Shown: positions 19,803 through 31,923, counted from the stretch's first letter. The stretch is 64,000 nt of DNA from Zygnema cylindricum (GCA_037447655.1 JBBHKE010003069.1:1-64000); one strand, 5' to 3'. Translations and numbers: made by a program. The notes: generated by a model not told the origin, from the letters alone.

Positions 19803-20845
19803 AGTAGAAATTAATGGTTTTAAGTATTTTCTAGGTCTGAATAGAAATAAAGAAGCCGAGGCAGTCTACCTCTAACTTCTCTCTCCAACTCTCAAACTTG
19901 TCGCACTGAGAAATTGGAGAGGAAGCTAGAGCCATGGCTACCTAGGCTATCCTGAGGTTTACGGGAAATTTATATTAGTCAAGGGATTAATTACTAAAAG
20001 GTATGTGCCGGCGACAAGATTTGATCCGGGTACCTGCCGGCCGTCAGAAAGTAGATAGCCGGTAGCCTTAGCCGTTAAGTCTAGAAGTAGTCTTACATAG
20101 TATATAGTACGATAATGATTTAAACATGTACACGTAGGGTAAATCATTTAACTATAACTATTAACGGGATACATAGATATGGTAGTGTAAAAGTACGAAT
20201 TGCGGTACGGATAAAAAATCAATACCGCGCTTTGATTTCGTAAGCGAAACAAATACCGCGCATGTATTTATCACGGCTACGATCAAATGCGAGTTTAATT
20301 GGACGGCCGGAATTTGCGCCGAGATCGCGGAAGAAGAATTCGGCGGTTTGTGGGCATCGCCACATCGGATGACACGTGGCGATGTTACATTGGAGCGCGG
20401 CATCTCCGAGGATTAAAGGAGCCAATCCGGATATTCCACCTGTGGACATTTAGGCCATGTCGTACAATGTCCGTACATAAAGTACACCAGCAGCTGTACT
20501 TTTGCGTACGGAACTGTATTCTGATTGGTTCCGTACATCAGAAGATAAAGTCTGTGAGAGAGATAGGACTTAGAAAAATTAGAAGATAGGACCCTCTCTC
20601 CCAGAGAGCTTCTGTACAAAAGGTCAAATTTGACACTCCATAACTTACTGCTCAGGGGAGCAAATTCAGAGATTCTTTTTGCTATCGACTCAAGGGAGTC
20701 TTGCCTTCACAGGGGTGCAGGTGGTCAGAGTTTTTGTCTGCCAAGGTGGCAGTTATTTTTGCTTAAACACAAAGGGGTCAGGATTATCCTAGAGGCTTCT
20801 TGGAAGCTGTCCACTCTGAGGACTTATGGAGGTCTCAGAGTTTCA
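19803..20845 (+). repeat. 5' LTR of copia element 2
   Basis: The 1,043 bases end GAGTTTCA. The U3 includes a pyrimidine-rich block, the antisense tRNA-like block near 20005-20090, GACACGTGGCGATG (G-box type) near 20370, and a decayed TATA (TACAAAA near 20615). The last codons ATGGAGGTCTCAGAGTTTCA begin the gag frame. Confidence 0.9.
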
Positions 20846-22012
20846 GGTTATGGGCCCACCCTCTAGGGTACCAATCTTTAATGGAACAGGCTTCATATAC
20901 TGGGAAAGTATGATGATAGGAGCTCTATGCGAAAAAAGGTTTTGGGGGATAATGAGTGGACGATTGGGGCGTCCATCAAGTCTTGGAATTCCTCCCGGGT
21001 TTGGAGGAAGCACATTCACCAGGAAAGAGGATTCACCTTCAACGGAGGAAACAAAAGAAGGAGAGGTGGTGGACAAAGGAAAGGAGAAGGAGGCGACCAC
21101 ACCAATAGCAACTGGTTCGGCATTCATGTCACCTATTCCGAGGAACGAGGAGAATGATACTGAAACCTGGGACTTCAACAATATGGCGGCAAATCACTTC
21201 ATCCTACGCCATCTCACTCAAAGACTTGCATGTTCTCATTTGCAGGTAGAAAATGCATCCGATCTTTGGATGGCTCTCATAGAGATGTACCAAAGTGGTA
21301 CGATTCAGCAACAACAGTTGGCTGATCAGAAAGTTAAGTAGTATGTATACAAAGGGGGAAATTGTTGGATTTTTGCAATGAGCTTGCTACACTATTTATG
21401 GAGCTAGAGAGTGCGGGAAAAGATTTTAGTGAAAAAGAAAAGGTTAACTATTTACTGATGAAGTTACCCGATGAGTTCGAGAACATAGTCAACCGTGTGC
21501 AGGACTTGCCGGACTCAAGGTGGATATAGAACTCAGTGATATAGATGATTCTCGTTCGGAAGAATACGATTGAGATCCGAAGGGGAGAAAAGAGTGGCGA
21601 AGCCTTGGCAACTGCGGCCGATTGGAGGAACAAGGATTCCCGGAAACAGTTCGGAAACTATGGGGGAAGGGAGCAGAAAAAACAGGTTGACGAGTTCGAA
21701 CCAAGAGCTCCTAAAGGTTTATGTCATTTTTGTAAGAAACATGAGCACTATATGGCTGAGTGCACTAAGCTAACCGAGCTTCGGTTAAAAGAGGGGCAGA
21801 CCGGTGGTAACACGAGAGGAAAGAAAAAGGCCCTTGTGACACAGCTACATGAGGCGGAATTCGAGGACGAGGACGATGAGCTCTTTCTAGATGAGGAGTT
21901 GGAGGCGAAAAACGAGGTCGAAATTCCACAAAGACAGAAATGTCCTTACGGTGGATTGAAAGGTGAAGAAGGCTGGATTGTAGATTCAAGTGCCTCCATG
22001 CACATGTGTTAG
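20826..22012 (+). pseudogene. gag and protease region of copia element 2
   Basis: The frame opens at ATG 20826 within the LTR (MEVSEFQVMGPPSRVPIFNG) and gives an unbroken UBN2-type gag start to TAG 21339-21341, followed by degraded gag. The CCHC zinc knuckle is intact at about 21718-21765 (CHFCKKHEHYMAEC). The protease motif near 21975-22000 reads DSSASMHMC, so the catalytic-loop Gly of DSGA is again missing, but by a different base change from element 1. The frame ends at TAG 22010-22012. Confidence 0.85.
20846..20860 (+). promoter_or_regulatory. primer-binding site of copia element 2
   Basis: GGTTATGGGCCCACC is identical to that of element 1. It matches the anticodon-arm half of initiator tRNA-Met. 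Its ATG is in frame with gag. Confidence 0.85.
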
Positions 22013-23450
22013 GATAGGCACATGTTCACTAAGATAAGAAAAATTCCCACCGTAGAGATAGAGTAGGGGGATGGGAGGATAGTCACCACTACTCTTGTAA
22101 GATCGGTAGATCTGAAAGTGTTAGTAGAAGGAAAGACATCCATAGTAACATTCTCCGATGTATTGTTTATTCCGGAGCTGAACAAAAACCTTATCTCTAC
22201 ATCTGTATTAGATGATAAGGGTTTTTTCACTAGCACTAGGGAAGGAGTCTTTACTGCTAGTTTTGAGGAGGATGTCTATTTCATTGCTGAGAAAGGTAGC
22301 CATGGGATGTTTAGGCTGATCTTAAGTAATGAAATAAAGAAACTTTATTATGCTGGTGTTCATGATATTATGATGTGGCATAAGAGGCTTGGGCATGTGA
22401 ATCTAGATAAGTTAAGAGAGATGAAAAAGATGGGAGTGGTAGAAGGGATTCAGTTCAGTGAGAGTGATGATATAAGTGATTGTAGTGGGTGTGCTCAAGG
22501 TAAAGCACACAGATTACCCTTTCCTAAAACAACCACCTATAAGGGAGAAAAAGTTATAGATTTAGTACACACAGATATTTGGGGACCGGCTAGAGTGCCC
22601 TCACCGGGGGGGGAAGAGATTTATGATGACTATAACTGATGATTGGTCTCGGTATTCCCGGGTATATTTTTTGAGAAACAAGTCAGAAGTTGAGGATTGT
22701 TTTAGACAATATAAAACATGGAGGGAAACACTCCATGAAACTCTAATCAAGAGAGTAAGGAGTGACAATGGTGGAGAGTATAATTCTAACCAGTTTGAGG
22801 ATTTTTTGAGGGAAGATGGGATCCAACACCAAAAGACAGTACCAGAAAATCCGGAACAGAATGGGGTAGCTGAAAGGTTAAATAGAACACTAAGTGATTG
22901 TGCTAGAAGTATGTTGTCAGATAAAAAGATAGGAAAAGGATTTTGGGCAGAAGTAATGAACTGTGCTAATTATCTCAAAAATAGAGTTTTTACTTCAGCT
23001 ATAAAAGATCAAACACCTTATGAGAGATGGCCAGGCCGGAAACCAGACATATCTCACTTAAAGGTTTTCGGCAGTCAAGTATCCAGTCTAAATACAGATC
23101 GGTCTAATTGGAAGCTAGATCCTAAAGGAAAATCGGGATACTTATTAGGATATGATGAGGATGTTAAAGGATATATATATTATGATCTAAAAAGGGAAGA
23201 TATAATCTTAGTAAAACATCTAGTTGTTATAGATGAAGGAAAGTCTGTGGATCCCTTCAAGTATACAAAGTCAGTAAAAATCAGATTCGAGTCAGAAAAT
23301 TCGGATGACGTTGAGCTTCCTAACTATCCAGGTTTTAGAGAAGATGACATTCTTGCGGGTAAAAATCAGACCAAAAAGGACTCGACTGCGAAAACTACAG
23401 TGACAACTCTACCCGAAGCGAAGACGTGGTGGAAATTAATTCGGGGATAG
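22013..23450 (+). pseudogene. integrase region of copia element 2
   Basis: The region is open from about 22068 to 22639 (GAG-pre-integrase, HKRLGHVNLDKLREMKK, CSGCAQGKAHRLPF, then LVHTDIWGP). A frameshift caused by a G run near 22606 follows, and the frame resumes to 23450 with RVRSDNGGEYNSNQF and the catalytic Glu in NGVAERLNRTLSD. This is the best preserved coding stretch of either copia element; the D,D(35)E residues are all present. TAG at 22064-22066 sits upstream. Confidence 0.88.
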
Positions 23451-24109
23451 GGGAGAAGCCGAGTTTGTTCAAAAGAATCCAAGAGAACCATCTATTCCGG
23501 TCTCAGATTTTGAGGGGGGGGAGGAGAAGTAGCAAAAGACTGCAAGAAAAATAGGTTAATAACAAGGTAACTAAACTATCTCATCAAGATGAACCTCAAA
23601 CTTATGGAGAGGCGATGACTTGTCCAGAAAGGAATCGGTGGAAGACAGCCATCAATGAGGAGATGGCCTCAATTATGGCAGCCGATACTTAGGAGCTGGT
23701 GGATTGTCCACCTAACCGAAAACTAATAGGTTTTAAGTGGGTTTTCAAATTAAAACTGAATCCAAATAACACAATCGAGCGCAGCAAGGCCCGACTAGTG
23801 GCAAAGGGATTTACACAAAAGGAGGGAATTGACTACGAGAAAACCTTTGCCCCGGTGGTCAGATTTCCCTCCGTCCGCATACTTCTCAGCCTGGCAGCAG
23901 CGGAAGACATGGAAGTCAACCAGATGGACATCAAAACAACCTTTTTGCATGGAAAATTGGAAGAAGAGATCTTCATGCGACAACCCGAAGGGTTTGTGGA
24001 GGAAGGAGAGGAGAGTAAGGTATGTCGGCATATTAAATCTCTTTATGGTTTGAAACAGGCACCTCGACAATGGAATACAAAGCTTGATGAGTTTCTTACA
24101 CGTTTATAA
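23451..24109 (+). pseudogene. reverse transcriptase region of copia element 2, first part
   Basis: The linker has a TAG after QEK near 23551, the same codon position as element 1, and another at 23690-23692 where a Trp is expected (NTWEL). The RT then reads WVFKLKLNPNN, KARLVAKGFTQKEGIDY, MDIKTTFLHGKLEEEIFMRQPEG and SLYGLKQAPRQW, stopping at TAA 24107-24109, the position where element 1 has TGA. Confidence 0.88.
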
Positions 24110-25078
24110 TATATCCGGATCAGCTCAGATCACTCAATCTATGTTTTCGAAGATGAGGAAGGTTTTATATTTATTGTAATTTATGTTGATGATTTGCTTG
24201 TTTTAAGTAAATCAATAGAAAAAATTAATAAACTGAAAACCGATCTTAAGGGGAGATTTGAAATGAACGATATGGGGGAAGCAAAATATATTTTGGGAAT
24301 TCAAGTAGAGAGAGACCGTAAAAGAAAAATTATAAGATTGACTCAAAAGGAAACAATAGGGAACATGCTTGAAAAATTTCAAATGGATAAAGCTAATAGT
24401 TGTACAACTCCAATGGAATTGAAGAAGGGAAGTGAGGGGAGTGAGAAAAAAGGAGTCATAGGTCTTAGACGAGAATTATCTCCTGAAGAACAGAAGTTCA
24501 TGCAGACTATTTCTTACAAGCAAGTAGTGGGAAGTCTAATCTATTTTATGAATTCTACCCGGCCGGATTTAGCTTCAGCTGTAGGAGTGCTGAGTAGAAG
24601 TCTAAATGCTCCCACTAAGAAAGATTGGGAGGTAACCTTAGGGAGTCCTTAGATATTTGATAGGAATTAGGGATCTATGGTTACATTTGTATTATATGTG
24701 GGTGATGGGGCTTGCTGTTGGAGTAGCAAACATAGAAAAGTTATTGCTCAGTCCACCATGGAGCTGAGTATATTGCCTCTTGCTCTGCTGTAAAAAAATT
24801 GATGTGGGTCAAGTCTTTGCTTGGTGAGATTGGTCACCTTAAGAGTGGTGTGCAACAAATTTATTGTGATAATTAGGCAGCAAACTCTATTTCTGGCAAT
24901 CCTAAACATCATTTTAAAGCCAAACACATGGACATTAGACTCCACTTTGTTAGAGAGAAAGTAGAAAACAAAATAATCGGTTTAGAGTACCGACCAGATA
25001 GCGCGATGGTAGCAGATATGATGACCAAACCTGTGCTTTCCCCTAAGCTAATTTTCTGCAGGGAGAAGTGTGGTCTAT
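24110..25078 (+). pseudogene. RT active site and RNase H region of copia element 2
   Basis: YVDDLLVLSKSIEKINKLKTDL lies at about 24182-24245, followed by the connection region to a TAG near 24650. The RNase H is badly damaged: most of the first strand (SDAS) is deleted around 24680, but STMELSILPL-type and FYCDN remnants, HHFKAKHMDIRLHFVREKV, and TKPVLSPKL remain to about 25078. Confidence 0.85.
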
Positions 25079-25095
25079 AATTAAAGATTGACTAA

Positions 25096-25108
25096 AAAAT
25101 AAGGGGAG
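25096..25108 (+). promoter_or_regulatory. polypurine tract of copia element 2
   Basis: AAAATAAGGGGAG is the same as in element 1 and sits directly before the TGTAGAAATTG start of the 3' LTR. Confidence 0.85.
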
Positions 25109-27223
25109 TGTAGAAATTGATGGTTCTTTTTAAGTGTTTTCTAGGTCTAAATAGAAAGACAGAAAGAAGCCGAGGCAGTCTATCTCTAACTTCTCTCTCC
25201 AACTCCCACACTTGTCGCAGTCAATGAGAAATTAGAGAGGAAGCTAGAGCCATGGCTACCTAGGCTATCCAGAGGTTTACAAAAATGAATTAGATGATTT
25301 AATGAATGGTAGTTTATTTACTAAAAGGATTAGTGATGCAACCACCAGGATTTCATCCTGGTACCTTCCAACCAGCAGGCGACCGGTAGACGGTAACCTT
25401 ATCCGTTAGGTCTAGAACCAATGATACATGCTACATGGTTTGATATTTTTTTAAACGTTACCATGTAGGATTGTTCATTTAACGGAAACTGCAACGGAAT
25501 ACATAGGTTCAGTTATGAAGAAGTACAGATTACAGTACAGATAAAAAACAGGTACCGCGCATTTGTTTCGACAGCGAAACGAATACCGCGCAGGTATTTG
25601 TTAAGGCTACGATTAAATGTGCATTTAATCGGACGGCCGGAATTAATGCCGAAATCGCGGAAGAGGATTTCGGCGGTTTATGGTCATCGCCACATCGGAT
25701 GACACGTGGCTGTTGAAATAAGTAGTTTTTAATATATTTTCTAGGTCTAAATTGATTAGAAAAGAAAAAGTAGGCAGCCTGCCTCTATCTCTTCTCTCTC
25801 TCTCGCCCCCATACTTGTTGTAGTCACTGAAGGAGAGAGAGAGAGAGCAATGGAGCCATGGCTGCCTCAACTCCATAGGAAGGACTAAAGAGTGGCTTAA
25901 GCACTCTCAACAAAAGGTTGAGTCCGGAAGGACTCGAACCCCCGACCGGTAGAGCGCGGCGTAGCCGTTAACTCTAACCAGTCTGTCGTAGAAGTCCGTT
26001 AGGGAGATATAGGGTTTCATTTTTATTTTAAACTATTGTAATGTACTAGATTCATTTAACTGAAACCCTCAACGCCACACATAGATACAGTTCTACGAAA
26101 TACGAAGTACTTACTTGATTGAAATGGATATCACGCATTTTGTTTCGAAAGCGAAACAAATATCGCGCAAGTATTTATTACGGCCGAGATTGAATTTCAC
26201 GTCAAATCTAACGGCGCACATTATCGCCGAAATCCCGGAATGGTCATTTTGGCATTTAGTGACGTGGCATGACCTGGCGCCACGTGGGAAGACATCATTC
26301 GGCTCGCGGGAATTCCGAGGAACGTACGGACGAGTGGAAAGTGGACACGCGTCCACTTAATGGCCTTGTCGTACAGAGGCTGTACAGAAAGTACATCGGC
26401 AGTAGTACTTTCTTGTACTATACAATTTTTTGATGGGTTCGTACAGGCAGTAATATGAGCTGTGAGAGGGAAGTAGGAAAAACTAGGACTTAGGAAAATT
26501 TAGGTAGATAGTCCTCTCTCTCTGAGAGTTTGTATAAATTGGCATCTTTGCCACCCTATAACTTATCGCCTGGTTGGCCTTTTTCAGTGATTCCTTTTTC
26601 TACGGACTCAGGGGAGTCCAGGCTACACAGGGGTGCAGTCAAATTGTCAGTTTGCCTTCTTGGGCAGCAGTGGTTGTGGCTTAAAGTGGGTTAGTTAAAT
26701 ACTATCTAGAGGCTTCCTGTATTCTGTGGTCCAATGGAGGACACAGAATTGCAGTGGCGATGTAACATTGGAGCGCGGCATCTCCGAGGATTAAAGGAGC
26801 GAATCCGGATATTCCACGTGTGGACATTTAGGCCATGTCGTACAATATCCGTACATAAAGTACACCGGCAGCTGTACTTTTGCGTACGGAACAGTAATCT
26901 GATTGGTTCCGTACATCAGTAGATAGAGTCTGTGAGAGAGATAGGACTTAGAAAAATTAGAAGATAGGACCCTCTCTCCCAGAGAGCTTCTGTACAAAAG
27001 GTCAACTTTGACCCTCTATAACTTACTGCTCAAGGGAGCAAATTCAGAGTTTCTTTTTGCTATTGACTCAGGGGAGTCTTGCCTTCACAGGGGTGAAGGT
27101 GGTCAGAGTTTTTGTCTGCCAGGGTGGCAGTTATTTTTGCTTAAACACAAAGGGGTCAGGATTATCCTAGAGGCTTTTTGGAAGCTGTCCACTTTGAGGA
27201 CTTATCGAGGTCTTAGAGTTTCA
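25109..27223 (+). repeat. 3' LTR of copia element 2, split by a solo LTR
   Basis: It starts TGTAGAAATTGATGG and ends GAGTTTCA. It is interrupted at 25711-26753 by another LTR. Without that insert and one copy of GTGGC it is about 1,067 bases, similar to the 5' LTR. The two LTRs have diverged visibly, so the insertion is not recent. Confidence 0.9.
25711..26753 (+). mobile_element. solo LTR of the element-1 subfamily, target duplication GTGGC
   Basis: TGTTGAAATAAG...GAATTGCA, 1,043 bases, with GTGGC at 25706-25710 and 26754-26758. The interrupted sequence 'gacacgtggc/gatg' is intact in the 5' LTR of element 2 near 20371-20384, which proves the insertion point. It contains TATAAAT at 26533-26539 and the antisense tRNA-like block. 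It defines the LTR ends of this subfamily precisely. Confidence 0.95.
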
Positions 27224-27713
27224 AGAGTTTTTTCACACGGGTCGCGTATATTTGGTACACGTGAAAAGTAAAAATAAAATCCAGCACGAATAGGCGATGA
27301 GAAGCGAACACGTTGTACACGCCACGTGCCTTTTGCCACGGTATATGAGGTCGACTGAAATATCATCGCACGCTCTTTCTGACATCCGCTGACCTTCAAA
27401 GTTTGCAGCGCCTTTTCGCCATTTTGTTTCGAAATTTTGATTTCCTTTAAAATTTGGTCGCAAAATTTCCGTACGAATCATTAACTACCTCCGCTGGAAC
27501 AAATATTACGTACAAATTTTCACTTTGAAAAATGTTTTAGATTTTAAGAATCTAACTAACCTACGTGGCGCCAATCTTAGTAGAAAAACGATGTTCACTG
27601 GCACGACATAATGTAACATAATGTAACGTCGTGCTATTAAACACTACAAATAGACGTCTGTGCATGTTTACTGGGACCACCTAATGTATTAGAGGCCTAA
27701 GACTACATTAAAA

Positions 27714-27716
<3 letters not shown>

Positions 27717-27751
<35 letters not shown>
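27717..27751. repeat. (TA)n microsatellite, about 17 units
   Basis: An uninterrupted TA run just outside the PIF/Harbinger-like element. Confidence 0.95.
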
Positions 27752-27755
<4 letters not shown>

Positions 27756-29119
27756 CAACCTAACTGCCAGTTTGATTCTAAAGGATGTGTTTCGTGGCTA
27801 AGAAAGAGGATATTTGCACTTCGAGCACAAAGGTTTTAACAGTTTTGACATCAAACAACTGTAAAAACAACTAAATAAGGAAAATACTAACATACCTTCC
27901 CATAATGGTTACATACACTTATTAATACACGTTATAAACATTTCAAAAACAAAATAACATTAGTTTGAGTTAAAACCTCGAAGCTAACATTAAAGGTTTT
28001 ATGCTTTAAACCCAACACTGCAATAATAATGCGCATAAAAGACATGAAAGAAACAAGCATACTTGTGTTATAAGGCAAACGCGAACCACAAATGCAACAA
28101 TATATCGGCTATCTCTATTGTTGAGCCACGTACTTAAAAAATGTTATTTCCGGGTCATAAACTCCTTTATACCCCTATTTGGGTTTAGAGGGATCAGCTA
28201 CGATACGATGGGTGTTGCACTGTACATTAAAGGAGAAAATGTGTCTGACTAAATTAAACAATAACAAATGTATGGGCCTTATTATACGTAGTATCCCACA
28301 TTCCAAATAGCAAGTGTAAAAAAATAATGCACTTTACAAATAAGGAACAAAAACACCGTGTAAATCCTTTAAAACTATGACCAACATAAGAATACCGTGC
28401 ACAACACTATTTACAATAAGATTGTCTATTTTGAATACCCAAAACCATTACCAGAGTTGTTAACGTTGACAAAAAATATTCAATGTGGTAACGTAACCAC
28501 TCTATAGAAAGGTCCAACGGTTCTAACATCAAGCTTAGTATATACATTTCGTAGACAAACATATAAAGATGGTGAAAAGGAAACTGTATGTCATTGGGGG
28601 AACTTGTCACACGACATGTTTTGTGAAACAAATGTAACATCAAACCCCTTATAAATATATTTGAAGTGATTGCAACTGTACTACTCATAATTGATAGCAA
28701 GGTATTCTTTTTTTCTCAAAGCAATATAGGTCTTTGCTGACAACGTTAATTAGCTTAAAGGCGTTCTTTAAGTACGATTTCATAACATGAGTTTATTAAG
28801 GAGTGGCCGATAATAGTCCACAAATATTATTGTGAATAATGGTTAATAGCTATTTGTTTGACCAAAAAGGTTCCCAACCGAATCGTAAAAAATAACAACA
28901 ATGGACAGTGTACTGTAAGGCAAAATGCAGTAACTATTTAGTTGTGTTGTGTATCGCAACCATTTGCCGATAACGATGTGTTTTTTTTTACCTACTGGTA
29001 ATTGGTGTATTGGTTTGATTTACTGTTGACGGAGTTATCGCTATGAAAAAACGATCTATCGCGATGAATTACTGATAAACATCGGTGATAATTGTACAGT
29101 TTAGACCGTACACCTTTAC
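27752..29119. other. AT-rich stretch without recognisable gene
   Basis: No conserved protein segment or repeat end was recognised. A 97-codon antisense frame at 28407-28700 has no known content. GTAC words are scarce here compared with the flanking transposons. The relic 'gttgtgttgtgtatcgcaacc' near 28945 resembles the start of the TAGTGTTG hAT family. Confidence 0.4.
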
Positions 29120-29582
29120 CAGAGGTCACAAACGGTCAGCCAAAACCGTGACCGACCGTTAACCGACCGCCCGCGTCGGGTCCGAAACGGACTTGATTGC
29201 CAAATTTGGGGGGTCGGGCGGATTCGGGCGGTTACTTCACATAAACGAAAAATCGGTTACGGTCGATTAAGCAAAAAACGAAAAAAATTGAAGGTATTCT
29301 ACTGTCCATACTATCCAACATTTTTGTAATTTGTACTCTTGGTATCGTGGAAGGTATAAGGGAGATGTACCACTAATTTTGTACCCTTTTTGGGTACGGG
29401 CGGGTACGGGTAGTCGCGAGAAATTGAGTTTCGGTTAAATTTTATTTTCGTAAACGCGTTTCGGGTAACGGTTAACAATTTTGGAGCGTGACATAACCCG
29501 GCCGGGCGTCGGGTACTCAGATTTAAAAAAAAAAAGAACGGTCGGTTTCGGTTATCTAAAATTTTGACTTTTGCGACCTTCG
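29120..29582. mobile_element. hAT-type MITE (CAGAGGTCACAAA ends), 8-bp target duplication
   Basis: The left end CAGAGGTCACAAACGGTC is inverted with a slightly degraded right end (GACTTTTGCGACCTTCG). The flanks ACCTTTAC (29112-29119) and ACCTGTAC (29583-29590) agree at seven of eight bases. The body is rich in CGGTC/GACCG words. The same family occurs at 34296-35578 and, truncated, at 11292. It has no coding capacity. Confidence 0.75.
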
Positions 29583-29622
29583 ACCTGTACTGCTTTTTAA
29601 CACTTATTGGTAGTGTTGTTGG

Positions 29623-29760
29623 TAGTGTTGGGTATCGGGTAAATTCAAATCGCGATACTTTCGATATTCGATATATGGAATATCGATCGAGCAAAATCCT
29701 CGATATATCATACCAGGACCAACATAAATAATCGCGATATATAGAATTTGATTAAATTTA
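29623..29760. mobile_element. truncated hAT element, TAGTGTTGGGTATCG family
   Basis: The sequence from TAGTGTTGGGTATCGGGTAA through 'aatatcgatcgagcaaaatcctcgatatatc' closely follows 59345-59470. The right end is not present; similarity fades after about 29745. Confidence 0.6.
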
Positions 29761-29901
29761 ATATTTTATATTTTTATATAATATGTTATTTTAGCGAAAA
29801 AGACAAATTGTCTGATACGCCACGTAAGATGTGATTTTCGTTCCGTGACTTCAAGGTAGACGCCGCAAAATGTAACCGACAAAAATATACTAATTCTATA
29901 A

Positions 29902-30400
29902 GGGTGGAATTCCATTAGCGAACAAGTGGGGTTTTTAATTGACGGTCGTACCGTTTTGTACAGGTTCGTACAGATTTTTTTTTTCAACGAAAACAACATT
30001 ACAAAAAATGTTATAAGGTTGTAGGCGTAAATTAGGACCGTCGGATTCAATTCCACTTTTTATCCGTGACGCCACATCACCAAGCCTACAATTTGTTAAG
30101 ACCGTGCACAGTGAGGACAGTTCTCGAATACAAAACGTGAATTAATATGCCGCGTGGAAAAGGTCAAAAAAATCCACGAGGAGCGCGCGCATATGTGCGT
30201 ACACGTCGCAAGGGCCGTGTGCCTTCCGCCAGGGTGGCTGCGATTCTGCAAAAAATATCCTGTCACGCTCCCACCGTCAAAGTTTGCCGCCGCCTTTTGT
30301 CGTTGCGCTTTGAAATTTTGGGTAGTACATTTAATGCCCTTTGTACAAGGCATTAATTACCTCCGCTGGTACATATATTTCCTCCGCTGGTACAATGTTA
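29902..30400. mobile_element. PIF/Harbinger-like element relic
   Basis: The left end TAA-GGGTGGAATTCCATTAGCG (from 29899) and the body resemble the element at 58631-59337 read in reverse: a 'gtggggtttttaattg' block, 'ccacgaggagcgcg', and 'cgccagggtggc...gtcacgctcc'. The right end could not be placed; another forward-oriented end, TAAGGCCGCTTCTCCATCAGG, begins at 30419. Confidence 0.45.
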
Positions 30401-31178
30401 CTTTTAGAATTTGCAATCTAAGGCCGCTTCTCCATCAGGCGCCGACAGTAATCATACGGAAACGTTTACTGCCAGTAAAATTTGGTTCGCTTCTCCATCA
30501 GGTCGTGTCTGCAAGGAGTCAATCGTGTACGTGCTTTCCTTCGATTGGATGCACGTAGATTTATGTTCTGACGGCAAGCGTCGTCAAAGATTCCAAAAGC
30601 GAAATATCTAAACTAGTATCCGTACAACCAGTCGCTTTGTCGTTATTTCAACGGTTTTATATATCTGTCGAAAATAAATGGGTGTACAGACGTACACAGA
30701 TGTACCATTGGAACGTTCATGTTTCATCGATGTACCAACTGTTGTTTTGAAAAGTCAGTTTCGTGCTTAACTGCTAATTGGATTTAATATGGAAGTTTGA
30801 ATAGATTCACGGATTGGGGGAGCGAAGGGTTTGATAATTGAAGTTACGTAAAAGATTCATTGAGTGGTGTGAACAAGCAATGACGAATGGACGGCGGATC
30901 GCGAAGCGATCCGATGTAAAATAAATGGAATGTTGAAATAGGCGCCGCCGGTACGGAGCAGCTGCGACGCAGTTAAGTCAACGCAGTTGCGGCTATCTTC
31001 ATGATCCGTACGGAAAGCGCAGCCAGCGCAACTACGGATAATATGAATAGGATAGATTTCAAGTAGTGATGATTAAGCTTAGTGGTAGCTTAGTTTCTGA
31101 CATACGAAGAGTACGGTGTAAATATTCTGTACAACAGAGGTTTGTCTTTTTGACTAGTTAGGTTATTAGAGTAGATAC
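30401..31178. other. repeat-derived stretch, no gene recognised
   Basis: It contains the phrase 'gcttctccatcagg' twice (30425 and 30490), which looks like two ends of a short element, then unassigned sequence up to the gap. No coding signal was recognised. Confidence 0.35.
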
Positions 31179-31923
31179 NNNNNNNNNNNNNNNNNNNNNN
31201 NNNNNNNNNNNNNNNNNNNNNNNNNNNNNNNNNNNNNNNNNNNNNNNNNNNNNNNNNNNNNNNNNNNNNNNNNNNNNNNNNNNNNNNNNNNNNNNNNNNN
31301 NNNNNNNNNNNNNNNNNNNNNNNNNNNNNNNNNNNNNNNNNNNNNNNNNNNNNNNNNNNNNNNNNNNNNNNNNNNNNNNNNNNNNNNNNNNNNNNNNNNN
31401 NNNNNNNNNNNNNNNNNNNNNNNNNNNNNNNNNNNNNNNNNNNNNNNNNNNNNNNNNNNNNNNNNNNNNNNNNNNNNNNNNNNNNNNNNNNNNNNNNNNN
31501 NNNNNNNNNNNNNNNNNNNNNNNNNNNNNNNNNNNNNNNNNNNNNNNNNNNNNNNNNNNNNNNNNNNNNNNNNNNNNNNNNNNNNNNNNNNNNNNNNNNN
31601 NNNNNNNNNNNNNNNNNNNNNNNNNNNNNNNNNNNNNNNNNNNNNNNNNNNNNNNNNNNNNNNNNNNNNNNNNNNNNNNNNNNNNNNNNNNNNNNNNNNN
31701 NNNNNNNNNNNNNNNNNNNNNNNNNNNNNNNNNNNNNNNNNNNNNNNNNNNNNNNNNNNNNNNNNNNNNNNNNNNNNNNNNNNNNNNNNNNNNNNNNNNN
31801 NNNNNNNNNNNNNNNNNNNNNNNNNNNNNNNNNNNNNNNNNNNNNNNNNNNNNNNNNNNNNNNNNNNNNNNNNNNNNNNNNNNNNNNNNNNNNNNNNNNN
31901 NNNNNNNNNNNNNNNNNNNNNNN
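31179..31923. other. assembly gap (745 N)
   Basis: All bases are N. Any apparent open frame across it is meaningless. Confidence 1.

Larger units (their letters stand above)
19803..27223 (+). mobile_element. Ty1/copia retrotransposon 2, target duplication AGAGT (decayed)
   Basis: A complete element with LTRs at 19803-20845 and 25109-27223 (the latter enlarged by a solo LTR). It has the primer-binding site GGTTATGGGCCCA, gag, protease, integrase, RT, RNase H and a polypurine tract. AGAGT flanks both sides (19798-19802, 27224-27228). The left LTR starts AGTAGAAATT instead of TGTAGAAATT. It is the same family as element 1 at the protein level, but the LTR is a different subfamily. Many stops make it inactive. 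Confidence 0.92.
19595..27697. mobile_element. PIF/Harbinger-like element split by copia element 2
   Basis: The left end TAA-GGGTGAACTTCCATTAAGG (19592 on) and the right end CACCTAATGTATTAGAGGCC-TAA (to 27700) match the two ends of the uninterrupted relative at 58631-59337 in inverted order. TAA trinucleotides flank both ends. Removing copia element 2 (19803-27223 plus one AGAGT) leaves about 680 bases, the size of the relatives. It has no coding content. Confidence 0.75.

Noticed and set aside
28407-28700. 97-codon antisense frame
   Set aside because: It lies in AT-rich unique sequence, with no conserved motif and no supporting signals.
30147-30356. Basic frame beginning MPRGKGQKNPRGARAY
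   Set aside because: It resembles a ribosomal-like basic peptide at first sight but lies in a PIF/Harbinger-like relic and matches that family's non-coding sequence.
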